From Terriglobia bacterium (GTDB lineage: Bacteria; Acidobacteriota; Terriglobia; Terriglobales; Acidobacteriaceae): DNA of 52,042 bases. Under the pieces are notes generated by a model. The model did no database searches. It had not been told where the DNA came from and worked only from the letters and a program-made list of their open reading frames with translations. The position numbers and the translations under genes are program-made. This document shows positions 32,325-41,661 of the stretch, piece by piece; position 1 is the first letter of the stretch; each line of letters begins with the position of its first letter. The DNA is taken from positions 1-52,042 of the forward strand of contig JAIQEY010000042.1 of NCBI GenBank assembly GCA_020073565.1, written 5' to 3'.

Positions 32325-35300
32325 TCACGGTAGCGCCGGGCAACTCTTCGTGTAGAAGTAACGTTGGCATTCGTCGGGAGTCAGGACACGGGTGACCCGC
32401 TTGCGAGCAAGCTCTATCAACTCCGACAGGTCAAAGGCATAAATCTGCACAGTTCGGTCCCCACTGGCGGTGGCCAGGCGCTTGCCGTCCGGACTAAAGG
32501 CCACGTCATAGACAGCGTCGGAGTGGCCGCGCAAGGTCAGCAACTGCTGGCCGCTGGCTGCATCCCACAGCCTTGCTGTGTGGTCCGCACTAGTCGTGGC
32601 GAGGCGTCTGCTGTCGCGGCTGAAGGCCACACCGTAAACGGAGTCGGAGTGGCCTTGGAGAGTCAGCAACTCCCGTCCATTGGTGGCGTCCCACACCTTC
32701 GCCGTCTTGTCCCCACTAGCGGTGGCCAGCCGCTTGCCGTCGGGGCTAAAGGCCACACCATAAATAGCGTCCGAATGGCCGCGCAAGGTCAGCAACTCTC
32801 TTCCGCTGGCCGCGTCCCACACCTTCGCCGTCTTGTCCCCACTGGCGGTGGCCAGCCGCTTGCCGTCTTTGCTGAAGGCCACACCACCAACAGCGTCCAA
32901 GTGGCCGCGCAAGGTCAGCAACACCTGCCCGCTGGTAAGGTCCCACATCTTCACCGTCTTGTCGGAACTGGTGGTGGCCAGCCGCTTGCCGTCTTTGCTG
33001 AAGGCCACACCATTAACAGCGTCCGAGTGGCCGCGCAAGGTCAGTAGCACCCGCCCGCTACCAGCGTCCCAAAGCTTCGCCGTCTTGTCCCCACTGGCGG
33101 TGGCCAGGCGCTTGCCGTCCGGGCTAAAGGCCACACCATCAATAGTGCCCGAGTGGCCGCGCAAGGTAAGTAACGCTTGGCCGCTGGCCGCGTCCCACAG
33201 CTTCGCCGTTTTGTCCAGACTAGCGGTGGCCAGGCTCTTGCCGTCCAAGCTAAACGCCACAGCAGCAATAGCGTTCGAGTGACCCTGCAACGTGAGCAAC
33301 TCTTGCCCGCCGCCAGCGTCCCACAGCTTCGCCGTTTTGTCCCAACTGGCGGTGGCCAGGCCCTTGCCATCGGGGCTAAAGGCCGCACTACGAACACCGT
33401 TCGAATGGCCGCGCAACGTCAGCAACTCTTGCCCGCTGTCCGCGTCCCACAGCTTCGCCGTTTTGTCCAGACTGGCGGTGGCCAGGCGCTTGCCGTCGGG
33501 GCTAAAGGCTACGGCATACACAGCGTCCGAGTGGCCGTGCAACGTCAGCAACTCATGCCCGCTGGCCAAGTCCCAAACCTTCGCCGTCTTGTCTAGACTA
33601 GAAGTGGCCAGGCGCTTGGCGTCGGGGCTAAAGGCTACGGCATACGCAGCGTCCGAGTGGCCGCGCAACGTCAGCAACTCTTGCCCGCTGGCCAAGTCCC
33701 AAACCTTCGCCGTCTTGTCTAGACTAGAAGTGGCCAGACGCTTGGCGTCGGGGCTAAAGGCCGCACCATTAACAACGTCCGAGTGGCCGTGCAACGTGAG
33801 CAACTCTTGCCCGCTGGCCGCGTCCCACACCTTCGCCGTATTGTCCGCACTGGCGGTGGCCAGGCGCTTGTTGTCAGAGCTAAAGGCCACGCTAACCACA
33901 ACGTCGGAGTGGCCGCGCAACGTCAGCAACTCTTGCCCGCTGGCCAAGTCCCAAACCTTCGCCGTTTTGTCCGGACTGGCTGTGGCCAGACGTTTGCCGT
34001 CGGGGCTAAAGGCTACGGCATACACAGCGTCCGAGTGGCCGCGCAACGTGAGCAACTCTTGCCCGCTGCGAGCGTCCCACACCTTCGCCGTTTTGTCCCC
34101 ACTAGCGGTGGCTACGCGCTTGCCGTCCGGGCTGAAGGCCACACCAACAACAGCGCCTGCGTGGCCGTGCAAGGTCAGCCGCACTTGCGACAACAAGATC
34201 GCCTGATGCAGAGCGTCTTCCGCGGCAGGCACAGGAGGTTGCCCAAATCGAATGGTAGCGTTCACCGCCTGCATCCCCAAAAGGACACCCCGCTCCGGAT
34301 CCTCATCCAGACTTAGAGTTGCAAACACAGCCAGCTCCGCAGCGGTCGCGTTGTGGAGTTCTCGTGCAGCCGCCCTCTTCTGCATATAGGCGAACGGGGC
34401 CAAAACTGCCCCCACCACTAACAAGAGTGCGACGGCCACGCCGCCAACCCAGACTGCCCGCCTCGCCCAGCTAACCTTGCGGTTTTTTCGGATCCACGCT
34501 GCGTCGAACACACTGCGGTAAATCAGATTGCGCACCTTGAGGAAGCCAGAATCGGAGCGCACGATGCCGGACAGCCTTAGCCACGCGCAGATCGCATCGG
34601 CTTCCTTGTCGGGAACCTTCTTCCCCTTCCACACATCGCGGTACCGCTGAAGGACGGCTTCACGGTCAGGCGCCCGCGTCGTGAGCATCTCGCGAACAAA
34701 CTGTAGATTGCTGTCTCTTCCTGCTTGATCGCCAAAGAAGAGGGAGACGATTCGCGTTTCGAGATCTGATTTGAGCGGCTGTTCAGCCAATGACCGGAAC
34801 ACCCTTAGAGTTAAGTAAGGATGCCCACCCGTATACTTGAAAACCGAGGCGACGAGTTCTCGCTGCGCTTGGAGGCCTCGCTCGGCCTCCTGTTCCTTGA
34901 AATCTTCGAGATCGACACGCTTGCCAATATTGAACGGTGTACGCTCAGCGTCTTTGATCAGATCGCCGGGTGCCGCGACACCCAACAGGACAAACGAGAG
35001 GCGTGAAAGTTCTCTGCGGTTTGCCCGCGCGTTGTACAGGTAACGGATGGAGGCAAAGAAATCATCGGTGAAATCCAGCCGCAGGGTTGTGTCGATCTCG
35101 TCGACGAAGATGACGACAGGTTCATGGACTTCCTCGAGAACGACATCGGCCAGGAAGCGGTTGAAACGTTGCGCGATGCTCACATGCTGATTGCTATCCC
35201 ACCAGGCTGGGATGCTGGTCTGCAACTCCAGTTGCTCACCTATCTTCTCGAGAAAGCCGCGATACCATTGCTCTGCGATCGTCTGCGCCCCAAGCTCCGT

Positions 35301-35525
35301 CAGATCGATGATGACTGGCCGGATGCCTTTATCGATCAGCCTCTCCGCAGTGCGGACCATCAGGCTCGACTTGCCCATCTGCCTGGAAGTGAGTACGTAG
35401 GCGAAGGCCCCTACGCGGCAGAGCCTCAGTAGCACCTCATCCGCGGCCCGCTCCACGTAGACTCCCTCACCCGCCTGAACGGTTCCTCCGGCAACGTATC
35501 GGACAGTTGATTCGGGGGTACTCAT
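32325..35525 (-). CDS. AAA-like ATPase / membrane helix / 14-blade WD40 protein
   Basis: 1066 aa. The N-terminal AAA-like (AAA_35/PF14516-type) ATPase has Walker A TSRQMGKSSLM (about 46-56) and Walker B VVIFVDEID (about 138-146). It continues through LSFVLLGVAAPGDLI and KYTGGHPYLTLRVFRSL. One membrane helix (VWVGGVAVALLLVVGAVLAPFAYM) lies near 360-385. From about 440 come 14 WD40 repeats of exactly 42 aa (LTLRGHSDAVYAVAFSPDGKRLATAS.DKTAKVWD), enough for two seven-blade propellers. The tail is LTPDECQRYFYTKSC. The ATG overlaps the TIR-AAA stop by 4 nt (ATGA). Likely a membrane-tethered sensor working with that gene. Confidence 0.92.
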   Translation of the reverse strand: MSTPESTVRYVAGGTVQAGEGVYVERAADEVLLRLCRVGAFAYVLTSRQMGKSSLMVRTAERLIDKGIRPVIIDLTELGAQTIAEQWYRGFLEKIGEQLELQTSIPAWWDSNQHVSIAQRFNRFLADVVLEEVHEPVVIFVDEIDTTLRLDFTDDFFASIRYLYNARANRRELSRLSFVLLGVAAPGDLIKDAERTPFNIGKRVDLEDFKEQEAERGLQAQRELVASVFKYTGGHPYLTLRVFRSLAEQPLKSDLETRIVSLFFGDQAGRDSNLQFVREMLTTRAPDREAVLQRYRDVWKGKKVPDKEADAICAWLRLSGIVRSDSGFLKVRNLIYRSVFDAAWIRKNRKVSWARRAVWVGGVAVALLLVVGAVLAPFAYMQKRAAARELHNATAAELAVFATLSLDEDPERGVLLGMQAVNATIRFGQPPVPAAEDALHQAILLSQVRLTLHGHAGAVVGVAFSPDGKRVATASGDKTAKVWDARSGQELLTLRGHSDAVYAVAFSPDGKRLATASPDKTAKVWDLASGQELLTLRGHSDVVVSVAFSSDNKRLATASADNTAKVWDAASGQELLTLHGHSDVVNGAAFSPDAKRLATSSLDKTAKVWDLASGQELLTLRGHSDAAYAVAFSPDAKRLATSSLDKTAKVWDLASGHELLTLHGHSDAVYAVAFSPDGKRLATASLDKTAKLWDADSGQELLTLRGHSNGVRSAAFSPDGKGLATASWDKTAKLWDAGGGQELLTLQGHSNAIAAVAFSLDGKSLATASLDKTAKLWDAASGQALLTLRGHSGTIDGVAFSPDGKRLATASGDKTAKLWDAGSGRVLLTLRGHSDAVNGVAFSKDGKRLATTSSDKTVKMWDLTSGQVLLTLRGHLDAVGGVAFSKDGKRLATASGDKTAKVWDAASGRELLTLRGHSDAIYGVAFSPDGKRLATASGDKTAKVWDATNGRELLTLQGHSDSVYGVAFSRDSRRLATTSADHTARLWDAASGQQLLTLRGHSDAVYDVAFSPDGKRLATASGDRTVQIYAFDLSELIELARKRVTRVLTPDECQRYFYTKSCPALP

Positions 35526-37075
35526 AGTCGGTCGCGAAAGTACTCAGCGTACAGACTGCAGCGTGGCACGGTCTTTCCAGATTCAGACTTCACCAGGCCC
35601 GCACTTTCCAATCGATATGCGAGCTTGCGATCACTGCAACCACGACCCAGAGCGACCTGCTTGAGAGCGGCCGCCAAGTCCGGATGGCTCAGGAGACGCA
35701 AGAAGTAGTTGCGCAGGTGGTCGCCAAACGGACCGGCGTCTTCACCGGCTTGCGAGAAAAGTTGATCAGGGGTGAGGCCGGACTTCACCACATAAAATGC
35801 TTTTCTGGTTAAGTATGGCTGACCGTGAAGCAAGTCGTAGAGCCGGTCGACTTCAGGCGGAAAAAGCGGACTCTGGTGAAGGTCGTTCAATTCCGCGACT
35901 TGATCTGGTTTGAAATCAGACAAGGCCAGAACTTCACCGACATTGAATGGCGATTCATGGTCCCGATCTATGAAGAGGTAGGGCTCGGTCGACGTGACCA
36001 ACACAAGGTCAAGTCTCTTCCAGATCTTCTTCTTCAGCGGATTGGCTCGGGCATTGTGCCAGGAGCGAAGCATTCCGAAAAAATCATAGAGAAACCCAGA
36101 CTGGAACAGAATGTCCGCTTCATCGATGGCAAGAACGACCGGGACACCGAGCGCTTGCAAAACCTGCCGCTCCATGTAGCGCGTCAAATTCTGGGAGTCT
36201 GCCAAGTTCGAATCCCACGATTGCGTGACATCCAGCGGCACGTCGAGCCCTTCTGCGACCGACCTGCCAAAACGGCGAAAGAAGGTTGTGCTGTTGCTCA
36301 GGCTTTCCTGTCCCAGCATCTGGAAATCGACCAGGGCGCAGCGTTTTCCGAGATCTATGGCCGCACTGAGAGTTCGTACGAGCAAGGACGTCTTGCCCAT
36401 CTGTCGTGAGCCCTTGATGACCAAAGTGACGCCTTGTTGCGAGATCATTCGCAACGCTGAGTTGTCCGAGTCTCTGCGGATGTACCAGGGATCGTCAACG
36501 TCGAGACCGCCACCGGGGGGGGGAAGAGGTGCGGAATGCAGGGGAGCACCATCGCGCTGAGGTGCTGCCTTGGACTGCAAGGGGGACGCGGGGAGGGGCG
36601 CTCCATTAATCGCGGCCACCAACTCCTGAGTCAATCGGTCCGTGTCTGCTTCGCCCCTCCACATAGCGTACTGGAGCGGGTCAAGCCAGGCGTTTAAGGG
36701 ATAAGGCAGGGGTCCGGTGAAAGCAAGCCTGACGGGCAAAATCGCGGGGCCGGCCCCAGACTGTGCTGCTTGGTTGCGCGCGATCTCAACCTCGCCTTTG
36801 ACCATCTCACTGTCACTTGATCCGGTCGTGAGGAAAACAATCAGAAAGTCAGAACTTCGTACCTTTGCTTCAATCTCCTTGGCCCACTCTTGTCCTACTC
36901 GGAGTGTACGGTCAATAAAAACTTCATGGCCTGCGTGCTGCAAAGCTGCGAACACGCTGCCCGCAAGAGTGTGATCGGGCTCGACGTTCCGTTTGTAACT
37001 GATAAAGACCTTGCGCCCCGTCGACAATGCAGACCCCGTCGCCATAGCGGCTATGATAGCCGATGGCTCACGCAC
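35522..37075 (-). CDS. TIR domain / AAA-like ATPase protein
   Basis: 517 aa from a GTG; the ATG at 37045 (MATGSALS) is an alternative. Residues about 20-150 are a TIR domain: KVFISYKRNVEPDHTLAGSVFAAL, VFIDRTLRVGQEW, FLIVFLTTGSSDSEMVKGEVEIAR, with a candidate catalytic Glu in the last. A Pro-rich linker (about 165-195) follows. The AAA_35-type ATPase has Walker A KGSRQMGKTSLL (about 223-234), Walker B VVLAIDEADIL, and LHGQPYLTRKAFYVV. A winged-helix-like end (LSHPDLAAALKQVALGRGCSDRKLAYRLESAGLV) completes it. It probably acts as the NAD-consuming or signalling effector. First gene of the two-gene operon. Confidence 0.9.
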   Translation of the reverse strand: MREPSAIIAAMATGSALSTGRKVFISYKRNVEPDHTLAGSVFAALQHAGHEVFIDRTLRVGQEWAKEIEAKVRSSDFLIVFLTTGSSDSEMVKGEVEIARNQAAQSGAGPAILPVRLAFTGPLPYPLNAWLDPLQYAMWRGEADTDRLTQELVAAINGAPLPASPLQSKAAPQRDGAPLHSAPLPPPGGGLDVDDPWYIRRDSDNSALRMISQQGVTLVIKGSRQMGKTSLLVRTLSAAIDLGKRCALVDFQMLGQESLSNSTTFFRRFGRSVAEGLDVPLDVTQSWDSNLADSQNLTRYMERQVLQALGVPVVLAIDEADILFQSGFLYDFFGMLRSWHNARANPLKKKIWKRLDLVLVTSTEPYLFIDRDHESPFNVGEVLALSDFKPDQVAELNDLHQSPLFPPEVDRLYDLLHGQPYLTRKAFYVVKSGLTPDQLFSQAGEDAGPFGDHLRNYFLRLLSHPDLAAALKQVALGRGCSDRKLAYRLESAGLVKSESGKTVPRCSLYAEYFRDRL

Positions 37076-37340
37076 ACGCCCTATGAGGGGGGAGATCGGC
37101 GGTGCCGGGAAGTTCGCGACGTTCAGGCAAACTCGGTCCTCAGACGACCCATGCCATAGGAACCCATCCTCGATGCGGGCCAGGACGCGGGATATCTGCT
37201 TACAGTTGCTTCGTCAGTTCCCGAGTCTGTCGGAGAAGGTCGCGTATGCGTTTGTGTTCGGTGCGGGCTGCCCGAATATTGACCGTGCTTCGGCCGGATC
37301 GCGTCCGCCGACGCACGCTAGCCCGAGCGTGTCTCTTCTA

Positions 37341-38501
37341 GTGTATTGTCCTATAAGTAAGTGGCATTAGTATTGCAAGGAAAATAGGCGTCTCTGATGC
37401 ACAATGGAGGTGCCTATGGCGATGGGACGACCGAAAGCAGCGTTGGTTTTGAGCCCGGAGCAGCGTGCGCAACTGGAAAGCATGGCCAGTTCCCGTTCGC
37501 TTCCGACCGGACTGGTGACTCGGGTACGAATTGTTTTGCTGAGTGCGGCGGGAAAGATGAACCAACCCATTGCCCGGCAATTGGGATTGACCAACGCCAC
37601 CGTGGGCAAATGGCGGCGACGCTTCGTGGAGCAGGGGGTGGCGGGACTGCATGACGAGTTGCGCCCAGGCCGTCCGCGACCCATCAGCGATGAACGAGTG
37701 GCCCAGTTGGTGCGCAAAACACTGGCGACGAAACCGAAAGGCGGCACGCACTGGAGTGTGCGGCAAATCGCAGGCCAGACCCGGCTTTCGAAATCCACGG
37801 TGCACCGCATTTGGCGGGCCTTCGGGCTGGAGCCGCACCGGCAGCGCCACTGCAAGCTCTCGACCGATCCGTTTTTCGTGGAGAAGGTGCGCGACATCGT
37901 AGGACTGTACTTGCATCCCCCGGAGAACGCGGTGGTGCTGTGTGTGGACGAGAAGAGCCAGATTCAGGCGCTGGAACGCACCCAGCCCAGGCTGTCCATC
38001 GGGCTGGGGTACGTCGAAGGCGTAACCCACGATTATCGGCGTCATGGAACCACGACCCTGTTTGCCGCGCTGGACACGGCCAAGGGCACGGTGCTCACGC
38101 GCTGTCGGCAACGACATCGGCATCAAGAATATCTGGACTTTCTGCGGCAGATCGACAACAACGTGCCGCCGGACTTAGACGTGCACGTGATCGTGGACAA
38201 TTACGCGACCCACAAGCATCCGCGTGTGAAGCGCTGGCTGGCGACGCGACCGCGCTTTCATGTGCACTTCACTCCGACCTACGCCTCTTGGCTTAATCAG
38301 GTGGAGATCTGGTTCAACCGGATCACGCAACGAGCTATCCGGCGCGGAACCTTTCGCAGCGTGAAAGAACTAGTCAACAAGATCGATCAATTCGTCGAAA
38401 ACGATAACCAGAACGCCCGGCCCTTCGTCTGGACGGCAACCGCAGACTCCATCTTCGCTAAAGTCCAGCGACTATGTGAACGTATTTCCGGGACAATACA
38501 C
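37341..38501 (+). mobile_element. IS630-family insertion sequence, intact
   Basis: 1161 bp bounded by 11-bp perfect inverted repeats, GTGTATTGTCC (37341-37351) and GGACAATACAC (38491-38501). TA duplications stand at 37339-37340 and 38502-38503, the IS630/Tc1 hallmark. It carries one transposase gene. Removing the element and one TA restores an open reading frame on the minus strand, so insertion is recent relative to decay of that gene. Confidence 0.92.
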
Positions 38502-38504
38502 TAG
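37416..38504 (+). CDS. IS630 family DDE transposase
   Basis: 362 aa from the ATG at 37416 (MAMGRPKAA), which has GGAGG 5 nt upstream; an ATG at 37404 precedes it. N-terminal helix-turn-helix: QPIARQLGLTNATVGKWRRRFVEQGVAGL. A second HTH: HWSVRQIAGQTRLSKSTVHRIWRAFGL. Catalytic triad in VVLCVDEKSQ, HVIVDNYATHKH and ASWLNQVEIWF (D, D, E), with full spacing. The frame runs through the right inverted repeat, and its TAG stop is formed by the duplicated TA plus the next flanking base. It looks functional. Confidence 0.93.
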   Translation: MAMGRPKAALVLSPEQRAQLESMASSRSLPTGLVTRVRIVLLSAAGKMNQPIARQLGLTNATVGKWRRRFVEQGVAGLHDELRPGRPRPISDERVAQLVRKTLATKPKGGTHWSVRQIAGQTRLSKSTVHRIWRAFGLEPHRQRHCKLSTDPFFVEKVRDIVGLYLHPPENAVVLCVDEKSQIQALERTQPRLSIGLGYVEGVTHDYRRHGTTTLFAALDTAKGTVLTRCRQRHRHQEYLDFLRQIDNNVPPDLDVHVIVDNYATHKHPRVKRWLATRPRFHVHFTPTYASWLNQVEIWFNRITQRAIRRGTFRSVKELVNKIDQFVENDNQNARPFVWTATADSIFAKVQRLCERISGTIH

Positions 38505-38610
38505 CTGCTCTTCCAATTTCGCCAGTCGCCGGGTCATGCGGTCAATCTCGGTTGCCTCGATTGCACGCATCTGCAGGTCCAGGAGCGGTACCCGCTGCAT
38601 TGGCTCTACC
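38502..38610 (-). pseudogene. LRAIE-family small gene interrupted by IS630
   Basis: The minus strand reads VPLLDLQMRAIEATEIDRMTRRLAKLEEQ and then enters the IS. With the IS and one TA removed, the frame continues into 37338-37318 as LEETRSG and TAG. This is the third copy of the family at 314-547 and 15487-15789, and the only one whose 3' end can be reconstructed. Its N-terminal half is missing; the upstream sequence is a PIN-like toxin fragment. Confidence 0.6.
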
Positions 38611-38767
38611 GACCGCTGACCAATGCACCGCCTCTTACCCCGCATTTTCAGCAGTCCGATCCAGCGCGGCGAAAGGTTCATATCGACAAGCGGTTTCATA
38701 CGCCCGGACGGACAACTTCGCGGTCTTCGGCAAGCCAGACAGCGTACCGAAGTGCTTGCAGAACCCG
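38590..38767 (-). pseudogene. Remnant of a DUF5615 PIN-like toxin and its upstream partner
   Basis: ATG at 38699 opens MKPLVDMNLSPRWIGLLKMRG, the typical start of DUF5615 (Mut7-C-like PIN) proteins. After a frame change, EAVHWSAVGRANA continues the family pattern. Upstream, VLQALRYAVWLAEDREVVRPGV ends in a TGA that overlaps this ATG (ATGA), the usual antitoxin-toxin coupling. Both genes are fragments: the antitoxin has lost its start and the toxin its last two thirds. Confidence 0.5.
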
Positions 38768-38973
38768 AGGCGTTTCCGATCAAGGCTAACGACCACTCGG
38801 GAATTACTCTTTCTAATGGGTCCCTCAATCGAGAGTTGTGATACCCAACACAGACTATATTAATCATGCCGATGGCTCGTGTCAGCGAAACGCAGGTCAT
38901 TCATGAACGCAGTTGTCAATGCTGGTGAACCTTTGTTTTCGTGAAGACGTGGCTTGCGAGATGGGACAGATCG

Positions 38974-41661
38974 ATGCGTTTGATTCAACTCACAAAACCA
39001 CTAGCGCTAATTGCCCTCCTGTTGGCAGGATCTGCCGGTACTCCTTCGCGCCTCCTTGCGCAACCCGTTGCGTCCCCGTCGAACCCGCCTTATCTTGACC
39101 CTTCCCTGCCCATCGATCAGCGCGTTGACGATCTGGTCTCCCGCATGACGTTGGAAGAGAAGGCATCCCAACTCGTAAATCAAGCTCGTGCTATTCCGCG
39201 CCTCAAGGTCCCGGCTTATGACTACTGGAGCGAAGGACTTCACGGCGTGGCCGCGGCGGGAATCGCCACGGTGTTCCCGCAAGCCATAGCGCTTGCCGCA
39301 ACCTGGGATTCCCCGCTGCTGCACAACGTGGCCACTGTCATCGGCATCGAAGCCCGCGCCAAGCATCACGAGGCAATCCGCCAGGGCCGCCGCGGCATAT
39401 TCGAGGGCCTTACCTTCTGGTCACCCAACGTCAACATCTTCCGTGACTCGCGCTGGGGACGCGGCCAGGAAACCTACGGCGAAGATCCGTTCCTCACCGC
39501 CCACATGGGCGTTGCCTTTGTCACCGGACTTCAGGGCGACGATCCGAAATACCTGCGCGTCCTCTCCACGCCCAAGCACTTCGCAGTCCACAGCGGACCC
39601 GAGTCCCTGCGTCACCATTTCGACGTGCCCATCTCCAAACACGACGAGGAAGACACCTACCTGGCGGCGTTCCGCGCCACGATCGTCGAGGGCCATGCCG
39701 CCTCTACCATGTGCGCTTACAACAGCGTCAATGGGGAACCCGCGTGCGCGAACACCTTCCTTCTTCGGGACCAACTCCGCGGCGCCTGGCGATTCAACGG
39801 TTTTGTCGTGTCGGACTGCGGCGCAGTAATGGACATCTGGTCTGGCCACCACTACACCAAGACCAAGGAAGAAGCAGCTGCCGTTTCCCTCAAGATGGGT
39901 ATGGACAACGAGTGCATCGACTTCACTCAGAAGATCCCCGACAACTCGGACTACGTGAAGTACCTCGACGCCGTCAACCAGCGTCTGCTCAGTGAGAAGG
40001 AGATGGACGTTGCCCTGCGCCGCCTCTTTCGTGCTCGCTTCCTGCTCGGCATGTTCGATCCGCCCGAGATGGTACCCTATGCGCAGATACCCTATTCGGA
40101 GAATGACTCGGAGCCGCACCGCCAGCTCGCACTCACGACGGCCCGCGAAAGCATGGTACTGCTCAAGAATGACGGCATCCTGCCGCTGACTAGCCCGCCC
40201 AAGGCCATCGCCGTCGTAGGCCCGCTGGCCGACAACACACGGGTCCTCGAAGGGAACTACAACGGCACGCCATCCCGAGCCACCACCGCACTCGACGGTA
40301 TTCGCAAGCAATTCGCCACCTCTGAGGTCACATTTGTCCCGGGGACCCATTTCCTTCGCGACCCCAAGCCCGTACCCGCGGACTTACTCACGACTCCTGA
40401 CGGCAAGCCCGGCCTTCGCGCAGAGTACTTTAAGGGAGTTGATCTGAAGGGCACACCTGCGGTCATCCGTATCGATAAGAACATCGACTTCAACTTCATC
40501 GTCGCTCCGATTCCCGGGTTCTGCTCCGGCGCCTTCAAGTGCGAAAGCTTCTCTGCCCGGTGGACGGGTTTCATGACACCTGCTGAATCGGGAGCCTATC
40601 GCATTGGCGTGAAGGACGATGACGGCTTCCGCCTATGGATCGGCGGCAAGCTCGTCTTAGAGGACTGGTCAACTCACGGCATCAGCACGAAACTGGTCGA
40701 CTTCCACCTGGAAAAAGGCCGCAAGTATGGCATCAGACTGGAATACTTCCAGACCGTGGGCGACGCCACCGCCCAGTTCGTGTGGACGAAGGACGTAACC
40801 AAGACTCCAATCGACGACGCCGTGGCCGCGGCGAAGAAGGCCGATGTAGTGGTTGCCGTCGTTGGGATTACCTCCGACCTGGAAGGCGAGGAGATGAACG
40901 TTCAGATTGAGGGTTTTGAAGGCGGTGATCGGACGAGTCTCGACTTGCCCAAGGAAGAGGAAGCACTGCTCGAAGCACTACACGCGATCGGAAAACCGTT
41001 CATCGTCGTCCTGATGAATGGCAGCGCTGTCTCCGTCAACTGGGCGAACGAGCACGCGAATGCGATTCTCGAAGCCTGGTACCCGGGCGAAGAAGGCGGC
41101 ACAGCGATCGCGCAGACGCTGGCCGGCGTCAACAATCCCTCCGGCCGTCTCCCAGTCACTTTCTACACCGGTATTGACCAGCTTCCACGGTTTGAAGACT
41201 ACTCGATGGCGAACCGGACGTACCGCTACTTCACGGGCAAGCCACTCTATCCCTTCGGTTACGGCCTCAGCTACTCGCTGTTCGAGTACAGCAATGTCAA
41301 GCTGTCCTCGAATCTTCTACAAGTCGGCGCCCCGCTCAATGTCGATGCCGACGTGAAGAACACAAGCCAGCGCGACGGCGACGAGGTCGTTGAGCTTTAC
41401 CTCAACTTCCCCAAACTTCCCGGCGCACCCATCCGTGCGCTTCGCGGCTTCACGCGCATACACATTGGCGCTGGCGAAACCGAGCACATCCGTCTCACTC
41501 TCGACCCGCGTGACCTTAGCCACGTTAACGAAGCCGGCGACCGCATCATCACGCCGGGCGTCTACACTGTCTCGCTCGGTGGCGGACAGCCGGGCACAGG
41601 CGCGTCTGTTGCCGAAGCCGCCTTCACCATCACCGGCCCTGAGGCGCAGCTCCCCGAGTAG
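38974..41661 (+). CDS. Glycoside hydrolase family 3 beta-glycosidase with PA14 domain
   Basis: 895 aa from the ATG at 38974, chosen because it begins the signal peptide (MRLIQLTKPLALIALLLAGSAG); a GTG at 38941 is in frame upstream. GH3 N-terminal barrel: MTLEEKASQLVNQA, YDYWSEGLHGVA, STPKHFAVHSGPE, and the nucleophile region GFVVSDCGAVMDIW. The GH3 C-terminal domain (VLLKNDGILPL..., later GEEMNVQIEGFEGGDR) is split by a PA14 carbohydrate-binding insert (LRAEYFKG, FSARWTGFMTPAESGAYRIGVKDDDGFRLWIGG). A fibronectin-III-like end (DGDEVVELYL, RALRGFTRI) completes the multidomain type. Beta-glucosidase or xylosidase activity is likely; exported. Confidence 0.93.
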   Translation: MRLIQLTKPLALIALLLAGSAGTPSRLLAQPVASPSNPPYLDPSLPIDQRVDDLVSRMTLEEKASQLVNQARAIPRLKVPAYDYWSEGLHGVAAAGIATVFPQAIALAATWDSPLLHNVATVIGIEARAKHHEAIRQGRRGIFEGLTFWSPNVNIFRDSRWGRGQETYGEDPFLTAHMGVAFVTGLQGDDPKYLRVLSTPKHFAVHSGPESLRHHFDVPISKHDEEDTYLAAFRATIVEGHAASTMCAYNSVNGEPACANTFLLRDQLRGAWRFNGFVVSDCGAVMDIWSGHHYTKTKEEAAAVSLKMGMDNECIDFTQKIPDNSDYVKYLDAVNQRLLSEKEMDVALRRLFRARFLLGMFDPPEMVPYAQIPYSENDSEPHRQLALTTARESMVLLKNDGILPLTSPPKAIAVVGPLADNTRVLEGNYNGTPSRATTALDGIRKQFATSEVTFVPGTHFLRDPKPVPADLLTTPDGKPGLRAEYFKGVDLKGTPAVIRIDKNIDFNFIVAPIPGFCSGAFKCESFSARWTGFMTPAESGAYRIGVKDDDGFRLWIGGKLVLEDWSTHGISTKLVDFHLEKGRKYGIRLEYFQTVGDATAQFVWTKDVTKTPIDDAVAAAKKADVVVAVVGITSDLEGEEMNVQIEGFEGGDRTSLDLPKEEEALLEALHAIGKPFIVVLMNGSAVSVNWANEHANAILEAWYPGEEGGTAIAQTLAGVNNPSGRLPVTFYTGIDQLPRFEDYSMANRTYRYFTGKPLYPFGYGLSYSLFEYSNVKLSSNLLQVGAPLNVDADVKNTSQRDGDEVVELYLNFPKLPGAPIRALRGFTRIHIGAGETEHIRLTLDPRDLSHVNEAGDRIITPGVYTVSLGGGQPGTGASVAEAAFTITGPEAQLPE

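Noticed and set aside
33292..34206. Long antisense open frame over the WD40 region (plus strand)
   Set aside because: It is a by-product of the 126-nt repeat unit, whose length is divisible by three and GC-rich; the WD40 protein on the minus strand fully explains the sequence.
37100..37338. Possible gene between the TIR-AAA start and the IS630 left end
   Set aside because: Only the last codons of the interrupted LRAIE-family gene (LEETRSG) are supported; other frames look random.
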